Below the pieces are notes generated by a model. It was not told the origin of the DNA. It saw nothing but the letters and a program-made list of their open reading frames with translations, and did no database searches. The position numbers and the translations under genes were made by a program. Positions 63,036 through 64,000 of a stretch of DNA of 64,000 nucleotides are shown one piece after another. The DNA comes from an uncultured Pseudomonadota bacterium (GTDB taxonomy: Bacteria > Pseudomonadota > Gammaproteobacteria > Steroidobacterales > Steroidobacteraceae). Location: NCBI GenBank assembly GCA_903832085.1, contig CAIKZZ010000001.1:150406-214405 (forward strand), in the 5' to 3' direction. Position 1 is the first letter of the stretch. Every line of letters starts with the position of its first letter.

Positions 63036-64000
63036 ATGGCTCGCGATCGGCTGACAGCGTTGCAAGTCAAACGAGCGCACGACAAAGGCGAGGCCGTGTT
63101 GCTCGCCGATGGCGCGGGCTTATACCTGCGCAAGCAAACTTCGGCCGGCACGACCTGGACATTCCGCTACCGCTTCGGTGGGCGCGATCGATGGATGGCG
63201 TTAGGCAACTACCCCGACATGGAACTGGCTGAGGCCCGCAAAATCGCGCGCCTCAAACGCACGATGGTCGATGCGGGCCGTGATCCACTGCTGGAGAAAC
63301 AGACCGAGATCGAGGCCCAGCTCAGGGCCGTCGAGGCCAAGAAGGCGCGCGGCAAATTTAGCGAGCTGGCCGAGGACTGGTACTCGACCGAGATCATGGG
63401 CGGCCGGCTCAAACACCCGGAGGTGCCGCGCCGGTATCTGGACAAATATTTGCTGCCCGAGTTCGGCGATGCCGTGCCCGCCGACATCACCCCGGCGATG
63501 GCGGCTCGATTGCTCGCGCGCGTGGCGCGTCGCGCGCCCACGGCATCGAACGATTTGCTGCGCTTCATGCGCCGCGTGTTTCGCTTCGCCGTCCGTCGTC
63601 GATTGATTGCCGTGAGCCCCCTCGCGGACTTCAACCTCAGTGACGCCGGCGGCCAGGAGTCCGCGCGCCAGCGATCCTTAAGCCGCGACGAGCTGGAGAA
63701 ACTGTTCAAGGCGATGCGGGAGGCCCCGAGCTTCGGAGGCACCAACCTGTTGACCGTCAAGTTGCTGCTGGCGCTCGGTGTGCGCAAGGGTGAGTTGTTG
63801 CGCGCGCGTTGGAGCGAGTTTGATCTCGACGGCACGACAGATTCAGGGCCATTGTGGCGTCTACCGGCGAGCCGCACCAAGACCGCTGCGCCGCTGTCCA
63901 TTCCGCTGGTGCCCGCGGTAGTCGATTGGCTTAAGTCTCTGAGGGCTGTGTCCAGCGGCAGTGAGTTCGTTTTCCCCAAGCGGCGCCGCGACCACCGCCA
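63036..64000 (+). CDS. P4-type (DUF4102) tyrosine recombinase/integrase, 3' truncated by window end
   Basis: Not in the ORF track because it has no stop in the window. Manual translation MARDRLTALQVKRAHDKGEAVLLADGAGLYLRKQTSAGTTWTFRYRFGGRDRWMALGNYPDMELAEARKIA... is the DUF4102 N-terminal arm; LLLALGVRKGELLRARWSEFDL is the catalytic Arg region. Possible GTG starts at 63024 or 63027. Confidence 0.92.
   Translation, partial: MARDRLTALQVKRAHDKGEAVLLADGAGLYLRKQTSAGTTWTFRYRFGGRDRWMALGNYPDMELAEARKIARLKRTMVDAGRDPLLEKQTEIEAQLRAVEAKKARGKFSELAEDWYSTEIMGGRLKHPEVPRRYLDKYLLPEFGDAVPADITPAMAARLLARVARRAPTASNDLLRFMRRVFRFAVRRRLIAVSPLADFNLSDAGGQESARQRSLSRDELEKLFKAMREAPSFGGTNLLTVKLLLALGVRKGELLRARWSEFDLDGTTDSGPLWRLPASRTKTAAPLSIPLVPAVVDWLKSLRAVSSGSEFVFPKRRRDHR

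Noticed and set aside
63209-63979. 256-aa minus-strand ORF at the right edge
   Set aside because: Lies opposite the GC-rich integrase, which has clear DUF4102 and catalytic motifs; typical antisense shadow ORF in high-GC coding DNA.

Overview
This 64 kb window is a gammaproteobacterial chromosome segment. Its gene order resembles Xanthomonadales/Nevskiales-type genomes, but lineage is an inference. About 50 protein-coding genes are supported, and nearly all are core housekeeping: smg-topA-hemF-rlmJ-hemB-aroE, gor, prlC, xthA, mdh, a marR-emrAB efflux set, ygfA, ybbAP-tesA, fadD, crcB, hemE-pyrF-dgt-aroB-aroK, pilMNOPQ, mrcA, gltA, rpmE, hemW-rdgB-rph-PP2C and yicC. No tRNA, rRNA, CRISPR array or IS element was recognised by eye. 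The parts that stand out are: (1) the left end of a putative integrative island at the right edge, with a P4-type (DUF4102) tyrosine integrase running off the window directly downstream of the 3' end of yicC and preceded by a cluster of GCTACAA repeats and palindromes; (2) two Ig-like (Big_1-type) lipoprotein genes, one with five tandem domains, lying between pilMNOPQ and aroK-aroB; (3) an LplT/Aas-type MFS protein whose C-terminus looks like a degenerate, probably catalytically dead PlsC acyltransferase domain; (4) a 550-bp rpmE-hemW intergenic region with two perfect DnaA boxes in inverted orientation next to AT-rich sequence and palindromes. I found no convincing complete novel defence or biosynthetic system. 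The best candidates for follow-up are the island at the right edge and the Big_1 lipoprotein pair in the pilus locus. All product names rest on reading motifs and family resemblance in the translations; no database search was run.
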